In this document: in pieces, positions 13,106-23,201 of the stretch
Numbering within the stretch: position 1 is the first letter of the stretch
How the letters are laid out: each line of letters begins with the position of its first letter
Assembly (NCBI GenBank): GCA_015501595.1
Contig: JADNRX010000108.1
Coordinates: 62,001 to 126,000, forward strand
From: Hymenopellis radicata
Lineage: Eukaryota; Basidiomycota; Agaricomycetes; Agaricales; Physalacriaceae
Reading direction: 5' to 3'
Length of the DNA: 64,000 nucleotides
Program-made: the position numbers and the translations under genes
The notes under the pieces: generated by a model
What the model was told of the DNA's origin: nothing
The model's database searches: none
Seen by the model: only the letters and a program-made list of their open reading frames with translations

Positions 13106-13710
13106 ATGTGGTTGGTCTTCATTTTCACTTTTCATTCCCGCATTGCAGCGCTTCACCGTAATTCAGTGAACATGCGCCTGTCTCCGTTTCTCCTACCTCC
13201 ATCCAACGTTGATCACGATTACCAACTCGCGTTTCTTCGGCAGTAAACACATCTTGAACGCCCAGGTCTCCATCCGCGCGCCATGCTGCAAAAAGTGGTT
13301 CGACTGTTCTGAGTGCCACGCGGAATCAGAGACACATCGGCTGGCCAGGACTACGGAAATGGCCTTCATGTGCAAGAAGTGCAAGAAGGCGTTCAGGAAG
13401 GATATGGCGAATTATGAGGAGAGCGATGAGTTTTGTCCGCATTGCGATAATCATTATGTGCGTGCATCTGCTCTGCTGTCCCTGGAGTCATCAGGCTCAT
13501 TCGCCTATCAAGGTCATCGACGCAAAGATACCGCAGGCTATTGTCGGCGTCGAGGGCGAAGATGCCAGGGTGGACAACAGGTCTGTACATTACAGTTACC
13601 TCAAATAGCTGATCTCATGCCGCAACAGGATGCTCAAGGATGAGCGGGTCAAGCAGACGAAAAACCGCTCGATATTCGCTCAAGATGGCATCGAGGACAG
13701 GATTGGCTGA
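13106..13710 (+). CDS. CHY-type zinc finger protein
   Basis: Four exons (13106-13110, 13244-13457, 13513-13580, 13629-13710) total 369 nt, giving 122 residues. The first coding exon would be only ATGTG. Splicing to T at 13244 gives Met-Cys-Lys-His, recreating the family start CKHILNAQVSIRAPCC. The zinc-binding pattern is clear: CKH, APCCKKWFDCSECHAE, MAFMCKKCKKAF and DEFCPHCDNHY. Exon 3 adds VIDAKIPQAIVGVEGED and exon 4 the basic tail ending DRIG. CHY domains bind three zinc ions. Small fungal members are related to Hot13, which acts on zinc and disulfide exchange in the mitochondrial intermembrane space, but I cannot tell whether this is a true Hot13 orthologue. The donor GTTGGT of intron 1 is weak, so the start is less certain than the body. 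Confidence 0.82.
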
Positions 13711-14511
13711 TTTCCAGCTTTGTCGTCGCTGTGCTTTCTTCTAGTCTAACTCCTATTTGTTTTTGAATGCCCATGGTAAAAGTTCTGTTACGTGTGGATT
13801 TATGCATTTCTGCCTTCCCTCTACCCACAGTCACCCTCTAGTTCCAACCAGGAATACAAATGGGGCATCTGATCTCACCGCAACCCAGCACTATATGACT
13901 GCAGAAGATGTGTACTAATGTCATGAGGAGTGCTTGATGATCGGGCCTCTAGATGAAGGTTAGGTTTGCACACTGAAAGCTAAGGATGTCGTGACGCGAC
14001 GCGATAATGAACAAAAGGTGGGCGAGTGGTTTTTGAAACCCACGTCCTTGGTCTATGGGTAAAGCGTAGATCCCGGTACTGTAGTTGGTTCAATACGGGC
14101 AGGGAGTTCGGGTGGGTATTTCTGCAACAAGCGAGTCCCACAAGACTAGGCATCTGTTCGTGCGTAAATGCATTCTTCCTTGGCTTGATTACGAGGTTGA
14201 AATGTTGTCGAAACAAACAAGTGGATCTGAGGCGGCGGGAAACAGACAAAGTGCTGCACACTAACAAATATTACACAAAAAGCTTGACAAAAAGTGTAGC
14301 TTCTAGCTGCATCCTCCAAAAAAAAAGACCCACCTCCGAAGTGAAGGACCCACATGAAAATTAGGACAACCTGCCTCGTCGCTCCAAACATACGGCCTTA
14401 AGAAGGCTTGTCTGACTGTCCGATTACCAAGTCGAAGACGATCACGAGATGTGGCGGGGTATTTATAGTTGCTTGCGTCATAAAATCACGCGTTGCGTCA
14501 AACGTCCGCCG
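13711..14511. other. Intergenic region upstream of the DsbA-like gene
   Basis: Eight hundred bases with short overlapping ORFs on both strands, none with a recognisable motif. The 3' end holds the core promoter of the next gene. Confidence 0.4.
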
Positions 14512-14519
14512 TATATAAA
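14512..14519 (+). promoter_or_regulatory. TATA box of the DsbA-like gene
   Basis: TATATAAA lies about 59 bp upstream of the ATG at 14578, a usual distance for a fungal TATA promoter with a short 5' leader. Positional inference. Confidence 0.6.
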
Positions 14520-14577
14520 GTGAACCTCACCGTTAACATCACCATCGCATCTCACACTTCCACCATACATCGTCAAC

Positions 14578-15454
14578 ATGGCCCTTCAACCTTCCCTTCG
14601 CCCGTTCATCGTCGCCGGACGCTACGATGCGCCACACACGCTTGAGATCTTCTGTGAGTGCGGCAGATTCCGTTATAGTAGCGTGTCTGACCTGTTTCAG
14701 TGGACTATGTGTGTCCTTTCAGGTATACGCACCCCATCGTTTCACGGTCGCATTAATTTAACTCTGATCTGTCAAGTGCGAAGATGGCGCTTGCCATTGA
14801 TAGCGTGCTGAAACCACTGTTCTCCCCCGGGGGAAGTACGATGGCAAAGTGAAGGCTATCATCAGGCTACAGGTGCAGCCATGGCACGGGGCTTCGACCT
14901 TTACTCACGAGGCAGCCTTGGCGGTACGCTCGTACCTTGTATGTGCAGTTGTGTATCTTGATGGCATTCCAGGTGGCCCGCGTCTCCCCGGATGCTTTCT
15001 GGCCGTTTTCACTTGCTGTAAGACGCGTCTACTTGGTGTGTACCCAATGGCTGATACCGTTGCAGCTCTTCAAACAACAAGGCGATTACTTCGATATCCC
15101 GACTTCCACCCTTACGCCGCTTCAAATTCGCGAAAAGTTGGCTAATCTAGCTGCATCTTTGGACTCCAAGCTTTGGTCCGGCGACGCGGGAGCAAAATTC
15201 AAAGACCTTCTGACTTTGAAGTCCAGTCCTAATGGAGGGGTGGCTGTTACGGATGACCTGAAGTATACAAGTGAGATGCCACCTTGACAGCCATCAACAG
15301 TTTACTCATGCCCGCATCAGTCAAGTTTTCTCGACAGAATGGCATTCACGTCTCCCCAACGGTACTCTGGGATGGTCTCATTGCGAATGAGATATCCTCC
15401 TCCTGGGGAGAGAAGGAGTGGACCGACTTCCTTGCGGCGAAAGTTACAGTTTGA
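14578..15454 (+). CDS. DsbA-like thioredoxin-fold protein (frame broken once in a G run)
   Basis: Exons with small introns (14654-14700, 14723-14776, about 14932 onward, about 15012-15062 and about 15270-15320) spell a continuous family sequence: MALQPSLRPFIVAGRYDAP, then IFLDYVCPFSAKMALAIDSV, VKAIIRLQVQPWHGAST, VARVSPDAFWPFSLA, and NGIHVSPTVLWDGL before the end FLAAKVTV. The DYVCPFS site sits where DsbA/thioredoxin folds have CxxC, but only one Cys is present, so classical disulfide exchange is doubtful. A glutathione-transferase-like or non-catalytic role is possible. Exon 2 is only 22 nt. The frame breaks at the G5 run 14829-14833: with the given bases the reading stops shortly afterwards, whereas one extra G restores the conserved GGKYDGK. 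Confidence 0.72.
14829..14833 (+). other. G5 homopolymer at an apparent -1 frameshift
   Basis: SPGG before and KYDGKVKAII after are in different frames. A sixth G would join them. No splice sites of reasonable intron length fit here. Confidence 0.6.
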
Positions 15455-15624
15455 TCAAATACGAAGTCATCAAGAAAGTTGTACAGTACTGTCAATTAAC
15501 CCAGATATAAACTACAACAGTAACGAATGCATAAAGGAAATAAGTTATAGAATGTCTGTCAGTTCGGGTACTCTTACAGCTAAAGATACAACATGCGTGA
15601 ATTCAAAAGTTTCAAGATCAATGG

Positions 15625-17018
15625 CTAACCAATCTCAACATGATCATTCGCATCCTGCGGGTGCGGTTGTCCAACCCGTTTCTTTGATGTCGCAGTCGCA
15701 GTGGTCACGGTGGTGGGTGATCCCAAGGAGTGGCCCACAATCATTTTACTGCCCAAGGCCGAAAAGTCCAGATGTCCACCAATCTTCAGGCTGTCGGACT
15801 TCCAGATCCGCTGATAGATGTAGGAATCGTTGTATGGGATACTTAGGGATGCAGTATCGGAGGTGCCGCAGAACGTCCTCATCCACACCCGCAGTCGATG
15901 GGAGGCTCCGATTGGTAGAGATTTCATTGGCACGGTGCTGCGTGAATAGCCGCGTTAGAGACGGTACACGGAGAGGAAAGAGCGCCCACTAGATATGGAA
16001 TGTGACTGTGCGAGGGTCCCCGTCCACTTTGAGCCGCAGGTCCTCGAAGAGCATGGCGCCTACGCCGCTGCAGTCATACTCCATCGTGTAGTCGTACATG
16101 TCCTCAGCCACCCTCAGCCACCTATAATAGCCCGGTTATGAGAACCATCATCCACAAAGAGAGCCGAACACACCGGACAATGAACTGCACTCGAGCCTTG
16201 CCCACCGTCGACTCGTACATTTGCGAGTTGGACTGATTCTTCTTCATCCTTGCGATCGATGCATCCGCGATCGATGCAAAGTCGGGATCCTTCGCTATCC
16301 ACAGATCGTCCTGCCCAAACAGCCGGTGGTCCACGTCGTTGACCCGCAGCCAGACGCGGTACGAGTACAGCGCGCCGACCGGCAGGCTGGTTTTACCCGG
16401 GAACAGACTGTGCATGGGCGTGTCAGCGTCGGCGATTGGGAGGGCAAGGGCACGCACAAGACGATGAAGTGGAGTCTGCGCGGATCTACGCTCAGCTTGA
16501 GCTGGATGGGCTCGCCCAGCGAGCGCGTCATCTTGTCGACCTTGAGGCTGAGGGATATCGTGTATTTTCCCGACGTTGGCGTGCCGTGATTCGGTTGGAC
16601 ACTCGGGGATGGTCAGAAAGATTTACAGGGCGGAGAATGAGAAGACACGCACGATACGATGAATTGAATTTGGGCGCCGCCCGCAAGAAGACTATATGCA
16701 TATTCGTAACGTTCGTGTTTGGAGGATAGAGCGGATTGAGCGCGGGGAAGACGTCGTATATTGGTCAGATCATCACTGTTCTCCCGTCAGAAAGTAACTG
16801 GCGCGTGAAGGCTTATATGCTCACTTTCGTGGGTGGAAGTCGTCGAAGGATTGGGAGCGGTAGTGGGAAAGGTATCCAGAAGAGCCGGTCGTGGAAGTGT
16901 TACTATCGCTGTATTCAGAAAAGCTAGATTGCTTGTGGATGATCGAAGCGCACCTGCGACTAACAGCCGCGTTGTAGTCCGGAGATGGGTCGTCAAATGT
17001 GTCGTTCGTGTAGGACAT
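15625..17018 (-). CDS. Unrecognised protein built from duplicated exon pairs
   Basis: Six exons (17018-16825, 16775-16653, 16601-16458, 16407-16174, 16121-15990, 15937-15625) total 1,140 nt, 379 residues, with all splice sites GT..AG and introns of 49-52 nt. The N-terminus is Ser/Thr/Tyr-rich (MSYTNDTFDDPSPDYNAA). The body shows repeated beta-strand-like units. QIQFIV, LHFIV, VQFIV and VTFHI each end an exon, and each following intron is phase 2. KTSLPVGALYSYRVWLRV (exon 4) matches KSLPIGASHRLRVWMRT (exon 6), and IQLKLSVDPRRLHFIV (exon 3) matches LRLKVDGDPRTVTFHI (exon 5). I know no named family for it. The pattern suggests two copies of a small beta domain created by exon duplication. The tail is Thr/Ser-rich, ending HVEIG. 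Confidence 0.75.
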
Positions 17019-17270
17019 GATAGTATCGGAGACGGGATGGTGGGTGGTCAACCTTAACGTCAACACCTTCATACATAAGCGCTCACACACACTTATACAA
17101 TTTGAATGTCAGAAGCGCTCATCATTTCGGTAAGGCCGGATCAGACAAAAACATACAGTTCGTGTCGACCCTGGGCCTGCGATTCTTCTGTGTTTGGCGT
17201 TTGCTGTGCATGACTGTCAGCGAAGTGTGATGCATGTGATGGTGTATCACCGTCATGATTCAGGCAATGA

Positions 17271-17753
17271 TTATCGAGTGTTTACATTGTGCAGCAGTGA
17301 TCTCGACTTTGTCAGAAGGTCATGCCATAACTGTTTTGGAACGATACCAATCCTTGACCCGTCATCACATCCCATGAGTTCGACCCAATCTGCTGTGCCC
17401 TTGTATATCTCACGACAGTGAAAGCCCGTCGGAGGTCGACCAGCCTGCAGCTGAACCCGCCATATTCTATCTTCGTTATTCAATGGGTTCGCATACGCCC
17501 GCTCATCAACCTGGCGCTGCAGATATTCCCGGAGGGAACAAAGCAGCGTGAAACCGTGGTTGAAGACGCTCATCACGTTCCATGTTTGTTTTTCTATGAA
17601 AGCCATGTGAGCCAGGTCGGAGCTATCGAGGACGCTGAGGGTTGACAGAACGTGTCCTTCTCTTCTCCCATACAGGACTGTTCGTATTCCAAGAAGAAGA
17701 CAGTGCACATGCCACTTCTTGTAATCCTTTTTCAGACGTCTAAACGATGACAT
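17271..17753 (-). CDS. Hypothetical ORF, possible small gene
   Basis: A single open frame from ATG at 17753 to the stop at 17271-17273, 160 residues, basic at the N-terminus (MSSFRRLKKDYKKWHVHCL). No domain is recognised and no intron is needed. The opposite strand has no comparable frame. It lies downstream of another hypothetical gene on the same strand, with 198 bp between. Such a length could arise by chance in sequence of this composition, so this is weakly supported. Confidence 0.3.
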   Translation of the reverse strand: MSSFRRLKKDYKKWHVHCLLLGIRTVLYGRREGHVLSTLSVLDSSDLAHMAFIEKQTWNVMSVFNHGFTLLCSLREYLQRQVDERAYANPLNNEDRIWRVQLQAGRPPTGFHCREIYKGTADWVELMGCDDGSRIGIVPKQLWHDLLTKSRSLLHNVNTR

Positions 17754-17951
17754 GAGTCCAGAGCGTCCGGGTGACTGAAAATAGAACACACTGAAGGCCA
17801 GCAGGCGATACAGCTATGTCCTTGCAGTGAGGATATACATAACAATTTGTATCATTGGCAAAGTCACCTAGTGACTATGGTCAACTCTAGACACGTAAAA
17901 CATGTACGAACTAACCATGTATCGCTCGAATCCTCGACGAAGTAAGAAGGT

Positions 17952-18758
17952 TTAACCCTCCGAGATTACGCTTGATAACGGACGTGAAATACCGGTTATC
18001 GCTTGGGGATAATCCACGGCGTTTTGAACACATGGCTCAGTAACGGCATGTATAAAACCAGGTCGACTGTGGGTCGTCCGTCACACAGAGAAGAGTAAAA
18101 GAGAAAGATGCAACGTACGCGCAATACCGGTTAAGGTCGGGCTGCTTTTTGACCGGATGGTCGAGATGGAGGAATAGATACAACTTGCCCTGAACATAAG
18201 ACACGTTGAACACCCCGCGACCAAAGAATAGTCTAACAAAGGTTTGAGTCCCATGTTGCAAAGGCACACAACTGCGACGTACCCCATCATGGCACTGTCA
18301 GGCGCTATAACATCTGCTTGTCGCCAACTGGAAGGCGTCCCATGCCACAGACACGCCGCCAACATGTCATCAAGGTTGTGCAACTGATACGACTGTTTGT
18401 TCTGCGCGTAGAATTCCTCCTGGAAAAAGGGGTTTTCGTCGCGTTGTGCAGCATACTCCGCAAACATAGCTCGCAAGTCCATTGCCTTGACGTCTGTCGC
18501 GTCAAGACGTTTTAGTTGGCGCAGCATAGACGCGTCATATCGAATTTCGGTTGCGCTGTGACGCGAATAATAGGCGACTTGAGAAGGAGTGCCCAGAATC
18601 ACATCGTACGTGCGGTTCTCCTCGGGTATAAAACGCCAGAATAGGTGCGCCTTGTTCGCGCCAGATTGGGCAGATGCATTGTCCAAGGAGACGGAGTAAA
18701 ATCGACGAGCTAGGGAAGTAACATTGTGGCTCCGGCGTAAAGGAGAGAGCATAATCAT
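17952..18758 (-). CDS. Hypothetical protein, three exons
   Basis: Exons 18758-18283, 18232-18119 and 18066-17952 join in frame across two GT..AG introns (18233-18282 and 18067-18118) to give about 234 residues. The first ATG of the open frame is at 18758 (MIMLSPLRRSHNV). Visible segments include HLFWRFIPEENRTYDVILG, a Lys/Arg/Asp-rich helix (RQLKRLDATDVKAMDLRAMF) and LFFGRGVFNVSYVQGKLYLF. The N-terminal Arg/Ser-rich sequence without acidic residues could be a mitochondrial presequence, but this is only an impression. I do not recognise the family. The gene lies head to head with the DUF7770-like gene at 18930 (172 bp apart), outside the inverted duplication. The start could lie in an upstream exon. 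Confidence 0.5.
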
Positions 18759-18929
18759 GCACAGCCCACCAGAGCCAGCAATGACATTGATCGTCAAGGT
18801 CAAGAGAAAACGGCTTACTCAGCGCCCGAAAGGTAAGTTCCCACGCATTGTGCGACTACCACCATCATCAAACTTCTGCCAAACTTCTGCAGCCTTCTGC
18901 ATAAAGTACGAGTGAGTTGAATTACTACA

Positions 18930-19508
18930 ATGACTACTGAGGCTTACTTCTTCCAAGGTATGGCTGCTCTTTCCGAGAATAACCCTCTTCAGCTCTCCCC
19001 CGATAGCTTTTATATTGGTACCAGTCAGGTCTTTGGTCGACCAGGCAAATTTCATTGGTCTATCTACTCGACTGACGAAAACTGCAACATCCTCAGAGTA
19101 CACTGGGCCGTCACACCTGGAACCGACTTCGCTGAAGGCGTTGTCTATGAAGACATCGCATCGTTACGCACGTACTCCGAAACGAACGTCTTGACCTTCG
19201 TCTGCGCCAACATCTCGGGCGTTCGTATGCCGCCACTAGACGTCTTCCGGACTCTGGCGGGCACTGTCTTCGCGAATACTCCGCATGGGTATTCTAGCGT
19301 AAAGGAAAACCGCGATCGGAACATTACTTGTAGGACATGGCTTCTGCGCCTGCTCAAGGCGATGATGGATAAAGGATATGTCAGTCGGCCGCCCGACACG
19401 CTGCAGACTGTCAAGGAGATTGAAAAATGCATCATCGAGATCAGCATTGAAGTTGAGGACAAGCTTCTTGATGATACCTTTTCAGAAGCACATGTTATAG
19501 ACATCTAA
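18930..19508 (+). CDS. Hypothetical protein, DUF7770-like (tentative), intact copy
   Basis: An intronless frame of 192 residues. Its core matches the gene at 35941-36570: FYIGTSQVFGRPGKFHWSIY against LYVVTSQIAAGPGKFHWSLY, then RVHW.....AEGVV against RIHW.....AEGVV, and CRTWLLRLLKAMMDKGYVSR against CKTWLLRVIVTLFQKGCITR. The pattern resembles the fungal DUF7770 group, but I cannot confirm that without a search. No signal peptide or catalytic motif is evident, so it is probably a small soluble alpha/beta protein of unknown role. Homology with the mirrored locus (39510 downward) begins about codon 85 of this gene, so it straddles the edge of the outer inverted duplication. It is followed by two tautomerase genes on the same strand. 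Confidence 0.7.
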   Translation: MTTEAYFFQGMAALSENNPLQLSPDSFYIGTSQVFGRPGKFHWSIYSTDENCNILRVHWAVTPGTDFAEGVVYEDIASLRTYSETNVLTFVCANISGVRMPPLDVFRTLAGTVFANTPHGYSSVKENRDRNITCRTWLLRLLKAMMDKGYVSRPPDTLQTVKEIEKCIIEISIEVEDKLLDDTFSEAHVIDI

Positions 19509-19904
19509 CTTCCCATGTTCGTCGCTTTCCATTCTCCGTGCTACCAATGCCCGAAACTGTGTGTAATGCTGTGGGTCTTATATTTGAATGGGTCTTTGCG
19601 TCATGTTACCATCAACCTGAATCTCTGAAAGCGCGTGTTCCCCGAATCGCAAAGATAATTCTGGTGCTCAATTCGGCGGCAGACGCATACAAAGACGTCA
19701 AAGTAACGTCGTATGCCATCTAGAATTCGTGTCGACTGATGGAGCCGCTTTTGTAAATTGTAGCATATTGACTCTCTTAAATCTTCAGGTTGTCCCCTCG
19801 GCCATCGGTGACTGTGTCCACGGGCTTCATAAGGCTTATCCCCGAATCCGTTCGGCCGCAATCAATCAGATTGGGCTACGCCACATCAGCGGTCAGACAC
19901 TGGG
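19509..19904. other. Intergenic part of the left outer arm
   Basis: About 400 bp between the DUF7770-like gene and the TATA box of the first tautomerase. It is partly conserved with the mirror arm (about 38750-39060, including the stretch around GGTTGTCCCCTCGGCCAT). No gene seen. Confidence 0.45.
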
Positions 19905-19911
19905 TATAAAA
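19905..19911 (+). promoter_or_regulatory. TATA box of tautomerase gene A
   Basis: TATAAAA, 75 bp upstream of the ATG at 19980. The mirrored copy has an equivalent box at the same distance (38739-38745 on the minus strand). Confidence 0.65.
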
Positions 19912-19979
19912 GTATGGCGCCTTGTAGAAACTAGCTCAGAAACCTGCACTTCCCACAAGCATCAATTTAAACTAACAAC

Positions 19980-20520
19980 ATGCCCCTCCACCGATTCTAT
20001 ATCCCTCCCAACCTGTATACCGCAGAGGACAAGGCTAAACTTGCCGAGGCTATCACAAACATCTATATCCGCATTCCTCGTTTCTACGTCGTTGTGTTAT
20101 TCATCGAGGTGGATCAAGATAATTGTTTTGTTGGTGGAAATCCGAGCAAGGGCTTCGTGCGTATCTTGGTGCACCATTTGGCGAGGCAGTTCGAGAAGTA
20201 GGTTTTCTTACTTATTTGTCCCGAGGACAGTCGCACTGACTCGCACACGTTTTCGCCCTCTAGTGACGAGAAGAAGGTGACGTTCATGGACATGTACGAA
20301 GAAGCTATCAAGCCTTTCACTAAGGACCGTGGGTTGGACTGGGAGGTCGCGGTTGCAGATGGAGATGTGAGAGTTTCTACGGCCTAATGCCGAGTCTATG
20401 CTGATTGGATGTTCATAGCCCAAGCTCTGGAGAGTGAATGGTCTTATTCCACCTCACGCCGTCCGTGACAAAGAGGCCGAGGATCTGTGGAAGAGAGAAA
20501 ATAGGGCGATTCCGTTCTAA
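19980..20520 (+). CDS. cis-CaaD-like tautomerase (Tautomerase_3), copy A
   Basis: Exons 19980-20197, 20264-20366 and 20419-20520 (introns of 66 and 52 nt) give 140 residues. The start MPLHRFYIPPNLY leaves Pro as residue 1 after Met removal, the catalytic base of the tautomerase superfamily. Other family landmarks are FYVVVLFIEVD, FVGGNPSKGFVRILVHHLA, FTKDRGLDWEV and LIPPHAVRDKEAEDLWKREN. Members are typically cis-3-chloroacrylate dehalogenase-like or 4-oxalocrotonate tautomerase-like; the natural substrate in fungi is generally unknown. Compared with copy B it lacks about five residues after AITNIY, and compared with C it ends early (AIPF) because of a short deletion before the stop. It has its own TATA promoter and is followed by copy B in tandem. 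Confidence 0.87.
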
Positions 20521-21010
20521 ATGCATTGATATATGTCGGTTCCAAAACGTTATGCTCGTTCAATTCAAAGGTCCTTCCATTTTGGCACACTTGGCACACT
20601 TAACACACCTTCGGGGCGCGCAGGCGAGCCACAATCGTCAAGCGTCAACGTGACATCTTTTAAGGAACGGCCTCATTCCCGCATTGAAAGCCTTACCTTG
20701 ACCGGCATCCCCAGACGCCGACATAGCACTTTTCTACCCTAGCCTCGCCCTACTCTCCGCAACAGCATACTTTCACCGCCCGATGACAATTTGTAAGAAC
20801 AAATCCGGTCATCGGCGTCTTGTACGCTATGCTTTATCAGACTCGACCGACCTGTGACATACGACAAATAGAAGGGTCGGTAGTTGGCCAGTATAAGAAA
20901 GGAGTTGGCCAGTATGAAAGAAACAGGACCTCACTCACCAAGCCGCCAACCTGACACATCCGCATTTTACCCTGCTCAGATTTCCTGTTTTCACACGTTT
21001 TAGCGACCCG
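20521..21010. other. Spacer between tautomerase copies A and B
   Basis: A 490-bp spacer that has a reverse-complement counterpart at 37640-38109 in the right arm. No ORF with support. Where copy D has TATAAAAG upstream, this side reads TATGAAAG (about 20911-20918), so the TATA box of copy B appears altered. Confidence 0.5.
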
Positions 21011-21559
21011 ATGCCTCTCCACCGATTCTACGTCCCCCCTAACCTCTACTCTGCGGAAGACAAGGCTAAGCTTGCAGAGGCCATAACCGACATCTACACC
21101 AAGCGTATCACCGCGCCTATACCCGCGTTCTACGTCGTTGTACTGTTCATCGACGTGAAGCAGGAGGATTACTTTGTTGGTGGGAAGCCGACAAAGGACT
21201 TTGTGCGCGTCGTGGTGCATCACCTGGCGAGACAATTCCCCAAGTAAATTCCACACCTTACTAGTCCTGATACTGCTCACTAACACGTAGGTGTCCAGTG
21301 ATGAACGCAAACTCGTGTTTATGGACATGTATGAGGCTGCACTTAAGCCCTTCACCAAAGATCGCGGCTTGAACTGGGAGGTCGAAGTCTCGGATGGAGA
21401 TGTGAGTTTGACGTTCGGCATACTAATCCTATCCTAATCAGTTCACTAGCCCAAGCTTGGAGGGAGAATGGAATTATACCGCCACATGCTATTGGGGACA
21501 GGGAGGGAGAAAGTCTATGGCTCAAGGAAAACAAACCAGTTCTGTACGGCTCCCATCCC
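21011..21559 (+). CDS. cis-CaaD-like tautomerase, copy B (C-terminal exon frameshifted)
   Basis: Exon 1 (21011-21243) and exon 2 (21299-21401) encode MPLHRFYVPPNLYSAEDK through FTKDRGLNWEVEVSDGD, intact and including the catalytic Pro. Exon 3 begins at 21450 after a TAG acceptor, but its first codons read CCC AAG CTT GGA instead of the family's P-K-L-W. One base (T) is missing at about 21457, so the last 35 or so residues are read out of frame. In the other frame the expected NGIIPPHAIGDREGE and a stop at 21557-21559 are still present. Either a young pseudogene or an assembly indel. Confidence 0.72.
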
Positions 21560-21907
21560 TAGTGATCTGTTTCGATACCACACGTCAACTTGAAAGCTGT
21601 CGATGACAAGCCTTTTCGGATGTGCGCTCTCGCGTGTCCTGGAGGAATTATCAGAATGATATTCAGCAACGAAACTTTCGGTCTCACCATTTTGACGTTT
21701 GCACAGGCTGGAGAAGGAGAGGCTTCAAGTCGACGCGTCCATCGTTTAGATCGATTAATATATTATTCCAACTTCAAGATGTACCAGCCGTTCATTGCTA
21801 TGATAACGTACTCTCGAACTCACCGTCAATTATTAAGAGATCCAAGCCGTTCCAGGCTGCCCGGTTGTGGAACAATTTGTACATGCCACGAAGTGCAAGC
21901 CGAGCAT
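21560..21907. other. Inner edge of left outer arm and spacer
   Basis: Similarity to the right arm fades around 21700. The rest up to the methyltransferase stop holds only short unsupported ORFs. Confidence 0.4.
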
Positions 21908-23201
21908 TCATACTTTCCTAGCAACCCACATCTCAGCCCCATACACCCACCTCATCATTGCCCTGTCGTCGCACGTATATTCGCACTTGATTGTACTCGT
22001 CTTCTGCCTCCCCTGCTCGCGTTCTTCTCTCTCATCCTGAAAACCATACTGTCGCATGTCGTCAAACTCAAACCCTAAACTCTCAGCAACCGCCAAAACC
22101 TCATCTAAGCACAGTTCCACGCGGTCCTGGCCACCAGTGCCATATAGAAGGGGGCCCAAGTTGATCCAGACACCACCGGAGGCAAGGAGGGAGTAAATAT
22201 GAGTAAGAGTGCGGACGGGGTTAGGTAACGCGTCGATAAAGAAGAGGGTCACGACGAAGTCATACCCAATGTCTCTCTTTCGCGGAAGAGCAACATCAAG
22301 GACTGAAGCTGGCGGTGATGGGGTTTCGGTACGCAAAGCAGATTGAGGGCTGAGTTCAAGAAAATCGCCCTCGATTATCCTAAGATTGGGACTCTCCGGG
22401 ACAATATCCGGGAATGAAACCGCGCGGAAGAGATTGGTAGAGGAGCGTTGGTGTGACCACCACCAGGAGAAGGGGTGGATTTTGAATTGGTTTAATTCAA
22501 GAGGGAGAACAGCTGGTGAAGAGGGTAGAAGAGCTCGTCTGGCAATGTTCATGTACGGGGACCGTTCAACAGCTGTCACGTCCCACTCCTCCAGTCTTGC
22601 AACTTCGTATGCCAAACGCGCCAAACCAGCACCGGGGACGAGAATATGTGGCTGTTTCGTAGACTCTCCTCTTCCCTCCTGCAGCAGCTTGAGCACGCCC
22701 AAGATCGGCCTAAAGATAGTGGCGCGTTCCTTTGCGCCCTCGGCTGACCAGTCCCGGACATAATGCCGAAGGACTTCTCGTAATTGAGAAATATCGTCCT
22801 TGCTCCCGTCGCCCCAAGCACCCACCGACGACCCAAGTTGTTGCCTCACAATGTCGCCCACTTCGCCCACGACCCTTGCATTGGCACTCACGCACTCGCG
22901 TCCTCTCCGCAGTTTGTCGTCGTATCCCGCGTCTGTAAGGATTCTTTTCTGCTGTCTGGACAGCGCATTGAAGGACGATTCGAGGGAGAAGATTTGTGGC
23001 AGAGAAAGACGCGTAAAATGGGCGGAGGTGAAGGAGGAGAGGGTGTCTTCAAAGACGGCGAACTTTGGGATCGGCGCGACGGTACCATGGCCAGGCGCGC
23101 ACCCGCATGATATCACGAGAAAATATGGGGAGGAGGGGCCAGATGCGGAATACGACGAACCACACAACGAGGGGGATGAAAAGTGAAAGTAGAATATCCA
23201 T
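21908..23201 (-). CDS. Carnosine N-methyltransferase family protein (N2227-like), with N-terminal membrane anchor
   Basis: A long frame contains the N2227 methyltransferase core: a SAM-binding loop ILVPGAGLARLAYEVARL, VTAVERSPYMNIARRALL, HPFSWWWSHQRSS, FVVTLFFIDALPNPVRTL and GGVWINLGPLLYGTGGQDRVEL. The family methylates carnosine or other histidine-containing substrates using S-adenosylmethionine. The likely start is ATG at 23201, giving MDILLSLFIPLVVWFVVFR, a hydrophobic anchor. A 40-nt intron (23063-23102, GTGCGC..AAG) then joins MR to FAVFEDTLSSF; the total is 417 residues. Without that intron the core is open only from a non-ATG N-terminus. The gene sits inside the spacer of the outer inverted duplication and is single copy here. 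Confidence 0.87.

Larger units (their letters stand above)
19170..21700 (+). repeat. Left arm of the outer inverted duplication (approximate ends)
   Basis: Reverse-complement similarity to 36920-39510 runs from within the DUF7770-like gene, through both tautomerase genes and the sequence between them, to about 21700. Shared landmarks include GTCGACACGAATTCTAGA-type sequence near 19730/38930 and AGCCTTTTCGGATGTGC near 21610/37045. Identity looks high in exons and is broken by many small indels elsewhere. Ends were judged by eye and could be off by tens of bases. No terminal inverted repeat or target-site duplication of a transposon was seen. Confidence 0.85.
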
